A stretch of 64,000 bases of DNA, taken from the NCBI RefSeq assembly GCF_907165205.1, contig NC_058191.1, positions 4,218,501-4,282,500 on the forward strand, in the 5' to 3' direction. The notes beneath the pieces are model-generated. The model was not told the origin of the DNA. It worked only from the letters and a program-made list of their open reading frames with translations, and ran no database searches. This DNA comes from Coccinella septempunctata (lineage: Eukaryota > Arthropoda > Insecta > Coleoptera > Coccinellidae). Shown piece after piece: positions 43,730 to 55,915 of the stretch (position 1 is its first letter; every line of letters begins with the position of its first letter). The position numbers and the translations under genes are program-made.

Positions 43730-44739
43730 CGTTAGACAGATCACAGTGAAGGTCTTTGGTCCACAGCTATAATGGAGACATGCCCATAGTGTCGAAGGAT
43801 CTGTAGGTCAGGGTTGGTCTCTTCAGTCACAGGAGGGCACACAGTCGTAGTTGAAAAATTATTAGTTTGATCGCACCGCCAGTCTTTTTGTGGATTTATT
43901 CCCGGACTTCTTCCGTCATTGAACTCAAGCAATAGGGAAGGGAGAAATAGCTTCTATATCTGATTATCAATAGGCATTCGGTCATTTCGGATCTGACTCC
44001 AGGGTCGAGAGGGTTTTAGCTTGGCAGGGTCCTGTCTAATTCAGATGATTTCCTTTCCCTTTGTTTCCTTCCCACCGCAAATCGCTCTGTGGTCCTTACG
44101 AAATTAGTATAAATGCCGATTAGAGTATTTTCTCTCTGAATCGGCTGATCTCCTTGTTGATATCTTTTCAAAAAATTGAAACAAATAACAATAATACTTT
44201 TATTGAATACTCAATTTTGTACAACAGATATAATTGAAACAATATGTCTAACAGTTCTCGAAAAGCATATAATCTTCAATTATAATAATTGGAATTTAAT
44301 TATATATACAATTTGTTTCCAACAAAATCTGGACATAACAATTGTTTATTCATTCAGAAGATCTTTGTTGATTCCAATAAGTATTTATATTTATTATAAA
44401 CACCTTCGAAAAATCTTGAAATGGACATACGTAATATATAATAATATAAACGAATACAAATGGAAAATATGTATTTCGAATTTCATAAGAGATAACAGTC
44501 ATTCCTACAGGAGACAAAAATCCTCGTTTGCCATTCAGGAATAATTACCAATCGCAGGAAGTAGTAAACAAGTTTTATCAAGATGAAATTGAAATGGCCT
44601 ATTCAATATGAATCAAATTTATTCATTACCCACTGCGTTTCTTCTGTTTACTCCATTGTTTATTATTGTTTCTGGGTATAATGAAAGTAGCCTGACTTTC
44701 TCAAAGATAATTTATTGATAATTTCACTTCCATCTTGAT
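43730..44739. other. Intergenic; possible LINE tail, then AT-rich DNA
   Basis: 43730-44160 is less AT-rich and may be the 3' tail of the LINE. From 44170 the sequence is over 70% AT by eye and has no convincing gene. Confidence 0.35.
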
Positions 44740-45165
44740 GAATCAGAGGGATTGAAGCTCATAATATGTGAAAAGCACATTTTCCCAAAAATTTGTTGAG
44801 TAAACTTGCGATTTACTGTTGTACTCCTTCCATATGTTTTCATTCAAGAGCTGATCACCAGGTAATAGAAGAGTTGCAGAAGTTTGAGGAGTACACTCAA
44901 AAGTAATACCTATTTCACCAGAATTATTCAATCATGTATTACGAAAAACAATTAATTCGATAATTTTTGAAAATATCTTTGTTCATCATCCTTCATCCAT
45001 CCACAGTAAATAAATGGTACCTGAATGTTCAGAATATCCTGTAAAAAGTCGATGAATATATTTCTGTATTTTTCGAATGTGTGCCAATCTTTTAATGAAA
45101 AGACGCCACTGCATAACTTTATCTGGGTGAAATAGCCCTTATCAGTTACAGCAAGTTCAATCAAT
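44740..45165 (-). other. Possible unidentified exon pair
   Basis: 45165-45021 (minus) is bounded by TTTAG and CAG|GTACC and reads LIELAVTDKGYFTQIKLC, then FSLKDWHTFEKYRNIF. A second open stretch (44931-44743) reads TFECTPQTSATLLLPGDQL. I recognise neither. The incoming phase does not fit the unknown gene to the right. It could be a decayed element. Confidence 0.2.
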
Positions 45166-45699
45166 CTAAACAAATGTGAATTTCACTTTTTGGTAAATAT
45201 TTATTCGATAATTTAGGGAAATATTCAATTTTTAACATTAACATCGATCATAGGTTGTCAAAACTGTAAATTACGAGGGTTTTAGAATAATATGCCTTGC
45301 CCGATAAGAAGATGCCGTTTTATTTAGCTTAACCTTTCCTGAGTAGCAGATATTTGAGATGAACAACTTTGGTGATTCTACATCAAAATCGACCAGTAAT
45401 ATTATTCTTCGAAAAAGACAGTAACACTTAAATCAAGAAAAAAGTACAAGGATCCGTGTGCAACCAAAAAAAAAATGGTAAATTGTTGAAAAAGATTTTC
45501 GTTGTAATATCCATCTAAGATAAAATCTTTATCAAAAACTTGAAAACCATGCATAAAAAAACTCCTTATCAAGGCAAGGTACCTATTCATCATCATGTAC
45601 ATATTCACACGAATGAATAGATGTTAGATTGCTTTAATGGAACATTTTAACGAAATTGTCGATATAAAAAATATCAAAAAGCTAACGTGTTGAATAAGG

Positions 45700-48600
45700 T
45701 TACGAAGGTTTGGAGAAGGCATTTGGCGTTTCGGAACAAGAGGAATGAGGTTCATCCTGAAAAAAAGAAGAACAATGAAACAAGAGAATAAGTTGATAAA
45801 TTGCAATGGAGCTTTTATAGAATGTCAGAATGGCTACAGACGGAGAGTGGATACATATAAATGAGATGAGAGAACCCAAATAAAAATTCGGCACTTCTTC
45901 GCGGACCCCCTGTAGAATTTTTCATTAAAATTATAATGAGAAACGTACAGGCTTCAATAATAGTGCCTTAAAGGTAAGCGTCCATCGTACGCAACGCGCG
46001 CGTTGCGTACGATGGACGCACTTATATGAATTCTTGTACAAAGCATTCTAAAATACTTTCGATGCGATCCGTGCGCACGGATCGCATCGAAAGTACACTA
46101 TGCGCAAAAAAATTAACGCACATTCTGAAAATCTCAATTTTAATGAAAGTTAACTCTACATTGACTTCATAACTTATTTTTTATGTTCTCTCGGGAAGGT
46201 TTTGAACGAAACAAGACACAATGGAAGAAAAATTCAGGATTTCACCGAATCTTATGTGAAAGAAGAGAAATAAACAATTTTCGAAAAATGAGTGATCTTA
46301 AAATGTTCTGATCTAATCCTTCCCAGATTTCTCCGAGTTGGATTCCTAAGTCATTAAGAGTAGCTGGATGATTTTCTGAACTTCCCAGCCTTCTATTGAG
46401 GTTGTCCAAACCTGCTCAATCGGATTGAGATCTGGACTTCTCGCTGGCCATTCCATTCGAGAGACTTCAACCTCTTCAAGGTACTCCTGAACGATGCGCG
46501 CACGATTTTCACCAATGTATGGGGCAAATGGCACTACATGCTCTTCAAGAATGTTCCTCATATACTTATCAGCATTCATAGCTCCATTATCAACGACCAC
46601 TAGGTCTGTGCGAGCAGTCAAAGATATTCCACCCATACCATAATCGATCCTCCCCCGAAACCAGTAGTATTCAGGAAATTGCACTGAGCATATCTTTCAT
46701 GTGGACGTCTGTATACAAGGGAACGTCGTTCACAATGGTAGAGGCAGAATCTAGACTCATCTGTGAAGAGAACTCTTTCCCAATCGGCCTCTTCCCAATG
46801 GATATGCTCTCTCGCAAAATCCAAACGCGCCCTTCGATGGGCTGGGGTAAGAGCTGGGCCTCTTGCCGCGACACGAGGCCTTAAATCATATTCTCTGAAG
46901 CTATTTCTTATTGTCTGAGTGCTAATTTGCACCTCATGAGTTTGCTCAAGCTGAATTTGAAGGAGGCGAGCGGTTGCAAACCGTTGTCTCAACGAAGAAA
47001 CTCTCAAGTAACGTTCTTGAATGGCAGCTGTTACCCGTGGTCTACCCTGTCCTGGTCTTCGGACATTCATACCTGTCTCTCTGAATCGCTGCAACATCCT
47101 GGACACACTTGTATGGGAAACTCCAAACCTTTCTGCAATTCTTGTGTATGTCCACCCTTCTTCTCGCAAAACTACCGCTTGGGCACATTCCTCTTGGGTC
47201 AAATTGCTTGTTTCGCGTTACATAGCGATCGAGTGTAGAAAATCAAACGAAAGAAAAACTATTGATCACTAGAATTGATCGAGAACAACTGAGTTTAGAA
47301 TGGAGCCAATACATTCAAAATCTGATAATATCATCTTTTTTTATTCCTGCTGGGAAAAAACTTCTGTATTGAAGAAAACAGTTGAAAGTGGATAACATAT
47401 GCATGCATGATTCTGATAAAAATAATTATCATTGGGAACACCTTCAGTTGTAGAATAAATTTGAGATTTCCATAATGTGCGTTAATTTTTTTGCGCAGTG
47501 TATTTTAGAATGCTTTGTACAAGAACTCATATAAGTGCGTCCATTGATACGTATCGTACTGCCCGGATGCATCGCTTGATCCATTTAATGCGATCCGTGC
47601 GTTTTGTACGATGCGGACGCTTACCTTAAAACTTAATTTTTCTAACGTTAAAGGGCTAGTAGTCATTATAAGTTGTTTTTCAACTTAATCCATCATGCTC
47701 CATTCTGTATTACTATTCCGATTAGTTCATTTCGCTTACCAAAGATACAATACTAGATCTGTTACTCGACACATCCAAATCAATTTTGAAAGGTTTCTGA
47801 AGGGAACCATTTGCTGGCAGATCCTCATGTTGTTCGGTGGCAACACTCAGGTCTACTGAAGATTCGCTGTAATGAAAGGAAAATAGTCATTGAAGTAAAC
47901 AAACAAAAATTCGAAAACGACTAGGATATATAGGTAGGTACGTCAAATATAGACCGAAAGTTGTAAAACTTTAGCACATTCCATTAGCAAAACTGGTGCG
48001 TACTGACAATGTGAGCAAGGGCAGTTCCAGTGGGGGGCTATGAGAATTTGATCCCCCCCCCAAACCACTCCTGGAACCGCCACTGAATGTGAGTGCATAT
48101 TTTGAACTGCAGTAACCCCAAAGAACCAATTTAGTTTAACACTTGTTTTACTAATGCAATTCGCTATTAGTTTCCTTATAATATGCTTCTACCCCTGTGT
48201 GCTGGTTTTTTTTAAGTTCATCATCATACGTGACACGAATTTTAATCATGAAACATATTTGGGCTAATAAAATATGTGAAAGGACTTTGCGACATATGGG
48301 TGAGTCTTTGACTCGTACAAATATTTTAACAGTAGATTCTTGTCATCAAAAGAAATACTTTTCTGCTTTACCATTTTTTCGAATCGGCTCGGTTTAGAAG
48401 ATACAGGCTGTTGAGAGACCATAAAATTAGTTCTATCTCAGGTTTTATCGAATGGAATGAATTTCGGAAAATAGTACCCAATTCTTGAAACTAACTTGGG
48501 CGTTTTGTAAAATTGAAGTTTTCTTCATATATTCTCGTATAATGCGCCGTTTTCGAGTAATTCGATGTTCAAAAATTAAAAATTATCTGTAAAATTTTAA

Positions 48601-51600
48601 AAATTGGGTACTTTGGCTTAATACAGCTCTGTTTAAAAGATTCACAGATGTTCAGTATCACAGATTTCGTTTTCCCAAGGGTGGCACAGCTCATTATAAA
48701 AACTTAAAATGGCTAACAGCGGGTTTCATAAAAATTTGATTCTCCGATCAACGATTTGACAGTCACTCGAGTTCTAAAACGAAATCACTAAAACCTTTTC
48801 ATTTCTGAATATATTGAGGAAGTAGCAATTGGGAATAATGATTGAATGGAAGTATGTAACCATCATAATTTGATATTCTGCATGGATCACGACAACAAAT
48901 TGACGTCTATTCGTCAATCAAGAGTTGATTCCCTGATCAAGCTTTATGAAACCCGGGGTATATCTTTTTATCAGTGCCGAATCAGAAAAAATGGTTTCAG
49001 GTATAGTGTTTCTTTTGGCCTCAAGAATCTACTGTTAAAATCTTCGTACGAGTCAAAAACTCACCCTGTTTGGCCAGTTTATGCCGTTATTTCTATGGAG
49101 AAGCCTGTAATTGGGGCTAAACAATCAAGTGCGTTATTTCATAACAATTATATAGGGAAAGGTACGTCAAGGTAATCATGAAATAGATGGTATAATTTCG
49201 TAGCCCATTACATCAAACTAGTTAGTAGTAAGCTGAGGTTGATTGGTCGTTAATGGATTTTATTAGAAAGATATACGAAAATGAAAACGAGTCTAGTCCA
49301 GTCATAATACAGCCCCCATCGACCTACCAAGTACCACAAGAATAAATTAATAAGCCGTTTTTTAATTATCAGTTATGGTCCAAATCCATTGAGACTGACA
49401 AAAATTTAAAGTCTTTTTGAGCGACTCACATTTGGAGGGAAAGTGATCGAAGATATTCAGAACAGTTTATGGTTCCTACAACTGCTTTTGGAAGGAGGTT
49501 CCATATGTTGATGAAGCGCTAGAAACTCATGCAGTTGAAAGGATGGAGTGACTAGTCACTCCATCCTCTCCACTCCACTCGCTCTCTAGACATGAATTGC
49601 AACGAGCAAGTCTGAGCAAAGATGTCTAGACAATTATCCTAACCGATTTTCAATCTAGAGCAGTTTTCTAACTTTTTGTTGGATATTTGTCTCAGAATTG
49701 TCGCATCAAATGTATACCTCGAAGAGTAGAAGGCTCGTGAGAGACGAACTAAGTATGTAATAGCTTTACCGAGATTTTCTTTTCGCAATGGTGCATAAAG
49801 TACAGTATTATACTACACTCACAAATTATATGGCTATTAGTTATACAAGAGTGCTTTGATAATTTAGAGAGACCATTTCTTCATACGAGTGAATTATAGC
49901 CATCATAATATGCTTGTTGAATTTTGAAAAAGCTGGCAGGGCCTATTGAATGAAGTAGGTTATGATTTGAAAACTCAAGATTAAGGCTTTTCTTAATGAA
50001 TCTTAGGTAATGTATCGCATTACCCGAATAAAATGAGAGACCACATAAAATAGTGTTTTCTACAAAAGCCTTAAAAGAATTCCTACTTACTAACCTGAAT
50101 AAACTGATTCCTTCTGATATCTTGATGCTATTCCTAGAAGAAGGGACCACCTTCTGTTCTTCAGTTTCATTTTCGAGGAGAGGTATTTCGTCTTCTTGCA
50201 CCGATTTCACTTCCACTTCTTTTTTCTTCTCCTTTTTTTCATGGCATTCGCACCTGCATTCATCGGGATTCACATAGTTGTACACGACATGATCGTGCAA
50301 AACATTTTCAGGAACATCTATATGCCCCCTCGAGGGAATGGTTTGAATTCTTTTCGGTAGTTTTCTACGTTCAGGAACTTCTTCGAAATTGATCCATTCC
50401 TTCTGGATCCCTTTAGGCGGTAGGGGAGGGGGAGTATCCGCCTCCCCTGAAGATTTCCTTCCAGTATGACTGCATTTTTCTGCGAAATCGAACCAATTGG
50501 TGTTTACCGGCTTTTTGGGTGATTTGGAAGCTTTATCGGACGAGTCCAGCCTTGGTAAGGAAATCTTCAGCTTTTCTATAGATATCGCCAATTTTTCATG
50601 GCTGACATTGCTCACTAAATCCTCGCAATATTCCTCCAATGAATTTGGATTGATAGGCGTTGTTGATCTAGGCCTGTCTATAGGACAAGTCTTCATTTCG
50701 AAAGTATTCCGCTGTTTTATTGGCACAATAGGAAGAGCAGCCGAACGCTCTTGAGGCAAAGTGGTTGGGACGTAAGGTAATTCATCTTCGAAGGAATCTT
50801 GCACAACTAGACCCTTTGATTCTGGTTCTAACAGACTAGTAACTTCCATTTCATTTTTTGGCTTTGGTATCCTCGCAAGTACGCTACTGGCTTCAGAATC
50901 TTTTTCTGATTCAGATGACTCGTTTTTATCTTCGTCACACACTTGGCTGGTTGGTAGCGTTTGTTCTGATTTTGGCTTTCTGGGCTTCGCAGTATTCGTA
51001 GTCATCGTTATTTGAGCTTCTATTTCCTTGAAACTTGTTGTACTAACCGTCCTTTTTAATTCTGGTTCCTTGTGTGTCTCTACTGACACTTCTGTTCTGA
51101 GTTTTTCCTCCTGATCTACCTGCTCACTATTATGATGAATTTCTAGAGTTGTTTCTAACTTCACTTGAGTATCTGGTTGTGAAGGCCGCTCATTCTTGCT
51201 CTGAGAAAAGTCTTTTCTTTTGTCTTTCGGCAATTTAGTTGTGAATATATCGTTATTGCTACCTACTCTCGTCGAAAAGACTACATTTTCGCTACTCGTA
51301 CTGCTTTGTCTACTTTGAATTTCTGCATTCTTCTTGTTGGTGATTTCAGGGTTTGGAGCGGAAATCACCTCTTCCTTTTTAGGTGGAATAACTTCAATGA
51401 CAGTATCTTGTGACTCCTGACTTGGAGTTTGAATATCCTTCAAAAATCTATGGTTCTCATTCTCGTAATGGGTGGGTGAATGTAAGGGTATTCTGATACT
51501 ATTCGCTTCTAAAGGCTTTTCTAAAATTAATTTATCGGGTTTTTTCTGACCGTTGCTGAAATTGAATTCAACTTTGATCATCTTTTCGGGTAGGATATCG

Positions 51601-54600
51601 GGTTCGTTTTCTGTTTTTCTCACGTCACTTTTTGAAGTTCGAAAAATGGAAAAAAGACCTTTAGTTTTACCCCTGCTGTCTATTGATTCTGATGACGAAA
51701 CTGTGTTGGACACTGCCAGAGGCCGATCTCTCTCTCTACTTTTCGATCTGGATCTAGTCCTACCCTTGTCTTTCAGCGATTCACTAGCTTCTCTCAAGAT
51801 TCCAGTTATCATATTTTTTCTCCTTCCTGGGATCGTTGGTGATTCTGGACTGGTTATTGCTTCTTTACTGCGAAATATAGAAGCGAACGAACTTTTTCTA
51901 GATAAGGAAGGTGAAGGTGTCTTACTGTCCATATTGAAGTCTCTCACAACGCAATGTCTGGAGAATTTTGGGCTCACACTGGGCGTACTGGTCAAGCTTT
52001 TTCCCGTATCGTAAGTTCCGGTGGTTGAATCGTCCGTTTTTATTTCATCCAAGTCTATTTTTTCAGGTTGAGTATCGCGGGATGTATTTGTAGCGGAATC
52101 ATCATCGTCATCGTAAAGATGATCAGGTTTTAGTTTGATCCTAATATATTTCGGTTCATCGATTTTTGGCGGTGCTGTTTGCATGATATCTCTAGGTGTC
52201 AGAGATACATCGTTCATCCTAGCGTTTTCTTTAGGCTTAGGTTGAGATGACGTTGGATTCGATTTCGTTTTAGGTTTCGTGGATGAATTTGTCTCAACCC
52301 TTGCAGTTGTAGTGGTTCTCCTTGGCGGCTTTACCGTTGGAGTCGTTTCATTCTCTTCGAAATCTAAGGGAAGGGGACCTTTCAACGGAATATAAATGTA
52401 CTCCACACCACTTTCGGAGACGATCTTCTTCGTGGGTCTGGGTGTTATGTTTGCGTCAGTCATTGACGGAGTATCTACTTTTATTTTAATATCACTTCTA
52501 ACGCTTTGTACTCGTTTTTCCATCCTCCTCGCCGGTTTTTGAGGCACCTCTTTCATGGAAGCCGACCTGGTTTCTTTTTTTACACTAATACCTTCCGCTA
52601 ATATTGCTTCTGTAGGATCGTGCTTCCTGGACAACAGGATTTTTTCGAAGTCGTCCGAGTCTTTGGTCCCTATTTTATCTATTGTTACAGATGACATCGA
52701 CTGTGGGGATTTGGTACCACAGAAGGAAGTTTCCAGGAGCATTTTATGAGGAGATGGCGACCTGGATAGTTCCGTGCCTCCGGATAAAACGGAAAGGTGG
52801 CTCGCATTAGAAATCCTACTCTGAGCAGATCCTGCACTGCCTATACTCGACAGTCTGGAGGTACGACCAGATATCGCGAGAAGACTGATTTCCGAACATT
52901 GAGAATCTTTTCTTGTGTGATTTTGATATGATTCGTCGTACAGATATGATGGTGATTGAGGTCTAGATCTGCTTTTTTTCTTCTCTTGTTCTTTCTGATC
53001 TTGAAAATCGAGCTCTTCCGTCGATGATCTGAGGTCCAACGTGCCATCCTCTCTAAAACCAACTCCCAGCTTTGCCGTTGCTTGATCTCTGGAATTAAAA
53101 GATTTCAATTAAACTGGGAAAGTTTAATAAAAGATACTATTGACCACTGAGATTTCACCACTCCTAATTAATGGACCCTCTAAAATAATCGCAAGAACTC
53201 TTGGTTATATTTCTTGAGCTGGCAGATGGATGGTTAGAACGGGGATTTTTTTCGGTTATGAGGAGGATACTTTGTAGAACTAACTCAACATGTAGATAAC
53301 ACTTTAGATAATCTACAAACGATCTAAACGATGTTTATACAGGGTGTCGATGAAAATAAGCAGGGGTAGTTCCTATATTTTTTTTTCAAAATTGACTTCT
53401 CTTCCAAGATACAGCCTTTGGAAGGCGATGACCAGTTGACAGTTTTTAATTTTTTTTACGGGTTCTAAAAAACACTGAGTCATAAAACTATACATAATAT
53501 GAAGCACTAAATAGATGGCTCCGCGCGGGCTTGCGCAGCAGCAAAAAAACCCTGATAACAGCAGGGGGGAATTACAGACAGGACGGGAGTGTCTCTCTTT
53601 TCCTGTTTTCGGCTCCTTACGGGCTTTCGCACCAGCAAAGAACTTAATCACAGTTGAGGGAGAACTCGGACAGCATAGCCCGGGGTGCAGAAAGAATTTT
53701 CGTGTAGGAAATACTTTGGAAAAAGGGTTAATTAGACCGCGGAATCTTTATGAAATAGTGTCGGGTCTGCTGAACTTAGAGAATAGGGTAGTTAGGAAAA
53801 AATTGAATTTTACATTCTTCGAAACAAATCCCTCAGTTTGAGATCAATCTTCAATTATTGAAAGACTTCTTCATGGGTTTCTGATATAACCTTAGTTGAT
53901 AATTGAAGTGACCAGCCTGAGGAAGTTGCTCGAGAAGTCTATACCTACTATGATGATTCCTTTTGCAAATATCAAAGTCTGAAACTTTCAATCTAAGTTG
54001 ATGCCTATAAAGAGTTTATCCCCAAACTCAGACTTGTTGGAAGCTTATTTTATTATCATATCTAAAGTTATTAAGAAATGTGGTTTGCATAACTTCTGTA
54101 CATACATCCAATTTTCAGATTGGATATTTTTTCTGTCATCTGTAGAAAGTTTCTGAAATGTAGGACTGGGTTTATATAATTATGATGGCTTTATGTGCCA
54201 ATTTCATTAGTGACAAACAAGCACAATTCTGGTAGTAGTTAAGAGGATGTATTGATATCTAGTTAGCCTAGACCAGTTCCATGCATAAAAAAAATATTGC
54301 GTTACCATAGCAATGAACAATAACTCATTATAGAAGTGTCAGTGTGAAGTTTGAGGTCGAAAAAGTAAACCAGGGTTACGCAATAAATTAAATGAAGGAA
54401 GATGTCCACCGAAATTGTGAAAATCGAAAAATTGGTGTATCGAGCCATCATCATGTCCTGTATTTAAAAGGGTTAAGAGGTAAGCAGATTTACGAAGATA
54501 TGCTTATAACCCTTGGTGATCAATGCCCTTCGTATGCGACAGTGAAAAATTGGATTGCAATCATCAAAAGAGGTAAATTTTCCATTGAAGATGATGACCG

Positions 54601-55915
54601 ATCGGGAAGGTTCTGTGTCAGTCCCCGAAAATATCGATGCAGTTCATGACATGATTTTATCAGACAGTCGAATTGGGCTTAAACGGATATCTGAAGCACT
54701 GAATATTTCATACGAGCGCGTTCATCATATAGTTCACATCAATTTGGACATGGGAAAAATTGCTCCAAAATGGATCCCCAAATGTTCGAATATTGAGCAA
54801 AAGCGTGCAAGGGTAGAAGCATCGCGTTCGATCTGTGCTCGATTTGAAAACAATGTAGACTTCTTAAACCGAATTGTCACTATGGATGAGACTTGGGTAC
54901 ATTTCTACGATCCAGAAACAAAGCTACAATTGATGGAATGGCGACACTGTGGTTGTGCAATACCTAAGAAGTTTCGTGTACAAAAATCTGCTGGAAAAGT
55001 TCTTGCTTGTTTTTTGGGATTGCCATGGAGTAATCATGATTGATTTTACGATATAATGGTAGAACAATAACCGGAGATTACTATTCGACATTACTGACCA
55101 CTTTACGAGAAAAAATTGAAGAGAAAAGTCGCGGAAAGCTGTCCAAAAGTGTTTTGTTTTTGCAGGACAACGCCCCTGCATACAAATCTCATGTTGCCAT
55201 ACAAACAATTCGTGAAATAGGGTTTGAATTACTAGAATACCCCCCTTATTCACCAGATTTGGCTCCATCCGACTATCATCTCTTTCCTCAATTGAAAAAA
55301 AGTTTTAAAGGTTGTAAATTTTCTTCCAACGAGAAGGTAATTAAAGCTGTTGAGGTCTGGTTTGCAGAGCAAGAAGAAACATTTCTTTTGAAAGGTCTAA
55401 AGACGTTGCAGGTTCGATGTAATAAATGTATCCAATTGAGAGGAGAATATGTCGAGTAATAAGATATTTTGACATTGAAATTTTGTTTGGTTCTATAGTA
55501 GCTAGAAATTTTTCAATATATCCTCGTATATTGGTGTTAGAAGGAATACATACCTATTGCTTCCTACATTTCCTTCTATGATCTCCCTGTCCGGTGAGCT
55601 ATCCTTACTATCGTGATGTGAGGAACTACTGGCTCTAGAAATATCGATCCTTGGAGTGTTAGGCGCTTGCAGCTGAGACCCCGATGCAGGAGCAACTATA
55701 GCTTCCAGAAATGACGTCGATGGATTGACCGGAGTCTTAACCTGCCCTACAAGGCTGATTCCGGTATAAACCAATTCTGGAGTGTGGCTCATTATGTATC
55801 CTGGACTGCTTGGAGTCAAATCTTCATGTATTCCAGGGAGCCTAACTACTGATGACGCTGTAGTATCATCCGGACTTTCTAACTGCAACATCGATTTGAA
55901 ATAATGTGTAGCCAT
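45700..55915 (-). CDS. Large disordered scaffold-like protein, 3' exons (unrecognised)
   Basis: Four exons join with matching phases: 55915 (or 55882)-55554, 53088-50095, 47866-47740 and 45756-45700, about 1170-1180 aa to a TAA. The 2994-bp exon is striking. The protein is low in hydrophobics and rich in Ser, Thr, Pro, Lys and Glu, with Ser-rich runs (SSIGSAGSAQSRISNASHLS), basic RS-like text (GRTRSRSKSRERDRP), a poly-Asp run (YDDDDDSATN) and polyproline PPPLPPKG. A more conserved-looking segment is KEWINFEEVPERRKLPKR and NYVNPDECRCECHE. The last exon (DEPHSSCSETPNAFSKPS) follows a strong acceptor tract. I do not recognise the family; an adaptor or cytoskeletal scaffold is a guess. The 5' end probably lies upstream: ATG at 55915 or an acceptor at 55882 cannot be decided. 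Introns hold a mariner, a Tc1 and inverted-repeat elements. Confidence 0.75.
46096..47500 (-). mobile_element. Tc1-like element, copy A
   Basis: The ends CACTATGCGCAAAAAAATTA and TAATTTTTTTGCGCAGTG are inverted repeats, flanked by TA (46094-46095 and 47501-47502). Length 1405 bp; copy B at 62453-63932 is 1480 bp. The transposase frame runs on the minus strand and is damaged (see the next entry). It lies in the intron between the last two exons of the unrecognised gene. Confidence 0.9.
46346..47202 (-). pseudogene. Tc1-like transposase, copy A, missing a catalytic block
   Basis: The N-terminal helix-turn-helix pair is intact (LTQEECAQAVVLREEGWTYT; RIAERFGVSHTSVSRMLQRF; GRPRVTAAIQERYL). The first catalytic Asp is in RVLFTDESRFCL. 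Compared with copy B, about 34 bp are lost, which removes the second Asp block (FMDDNARPH), and the frame shifts near 46640. About 95 bp are also gone at the C-terminal end. The third acidic block survives as RSPDLNPIEQVW. It cannot encode an active enzyme. Confidence 0.88.
48297..49068. mobile_element. CAGGGTGAGTC-family inverted-repeat element with a nested MITE
   Basis: The left end TGGGTGAGTCTTTGACTCGT follows a TA; the right end ACGAGTCAAAAACTCACCCTG. It is in the intron between exons 47740-47866 and 50095-53088 of the unrecognised gene. The MITE at 48716-48958 interrupts its right half. Confidence 0.8.
48716..48958. mobile_element. 243-bp MITE, family 'GGTTTCATAAA', with TA duplication
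   Basis: The termini GGGTTTCATAAA and TTTATGAAACCC are inverted repeats. TA flanks it at 48714-48715 and 48959-48960. The empty site is visible in sister copies of the host element (GGCTATATCTTTTTATCAG), which proves the boundaries. It is related to the element at 184-444. Confidence 0.88.
49541..49566. repeat. Perfect 26-bp palindrome
   Basis: GGATGGAGTGACT is followed at once by AGTCACTCCATCC. It has no spacer and no mismatch. It lies in an intron of the unrecognised gene. Confidence 0.75.
53340..53840. repeat. CAGGGTGTCGATG stump and GC-richer block in an intron
   Basis: TA-CAGGGTGTCGATGAAAATAA begins at 53338. From 53515 to 53700 the sequence is markedly less AT-rich (GCGCGGGCTTGCGCAGCAG) and has a 108-codon frame with no recognisable domain. 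It is probably an old repeat of unknown type. Confidence 0.35.
54258..55506 (+). mobile_element. mariner element, copy 2 (near full length)
   Basis: The ends are degenerate inverted repeats (TCTAGTTAGCCTAGACCAG at the left; GGTTCTATAGTAGCTAGA at the right). The coding part spans 54392-55459. It lies in the intron between exons 53088 and 55554 of the unrecognised gene, in antisense orientation. Exact termini are uncertain by tens of bases. Confidence 0.75.
54392..55459 (+). pseudogene. mariner transposase, copy 2, two frameshifts
   Basis: The frame starts MKEDVHRNCENRKIGVSSHH and has the mariner DNA-binding region (GKQIYEDMLITLGDQCPSYA). One shift lies near 54610-54620 and a second near 55005-55015. 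The catalytic triad of the DD34D type is all there: MDETWVHFYDPETK, LFLQDNAPAYKSHV and YSPDLAPSDYHLFP. The protein ends RGEYVE before TAA. The frameshifts make it inactive. The length, if joined, fits a typical mariner transposase of about 350 aa. Confidence 0.9.

Larger units (their letters stand above)
45970..47629. mobile_element. Palindromic element with AAGGTAAGCGTCC ends, host of the Tc1 insertion
   Basis: The outer ends are AAGGTAAGCGTCCATCGTAC (from 45971) and GTACGATGCGGACGCTTACC (to about 47627), next to TTAA on both sides. The left arm includes two perfect 42-bp palindromes (45978-46019 and 46054-46095). Right of the Tc1 the sequence TTTTAGAATGCTTTGTACAA mirrors TTGTACAAAGCATTCTAAAA on the left. 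Without the Tc1 the element would be about 255 bp. The TTAA flank hints at a piggyBac-type target, but the ends are not a clear match. Confidence 0.65.

Noticed and set aside
44176..44544. 122-codon frame
   Set aside because: Dominated by Ile, Tyr, Asn and Lys as expected of AT-rich noncoding DNA.
49881..50094. Continuation of the large frame beyond 50095
   Set aside because: CAG|GTTAGTAAG at 50095 is a good donor, and the next exon (47866) fits its phase. The extra residues are intron read-through.
53515..53841. 108-codon plus-strand frame in a GC-richer block
   Set aside because: No domain, no splice partners and it lies in an intron of the minus-strand gene; treated as a repeat of unknown type.
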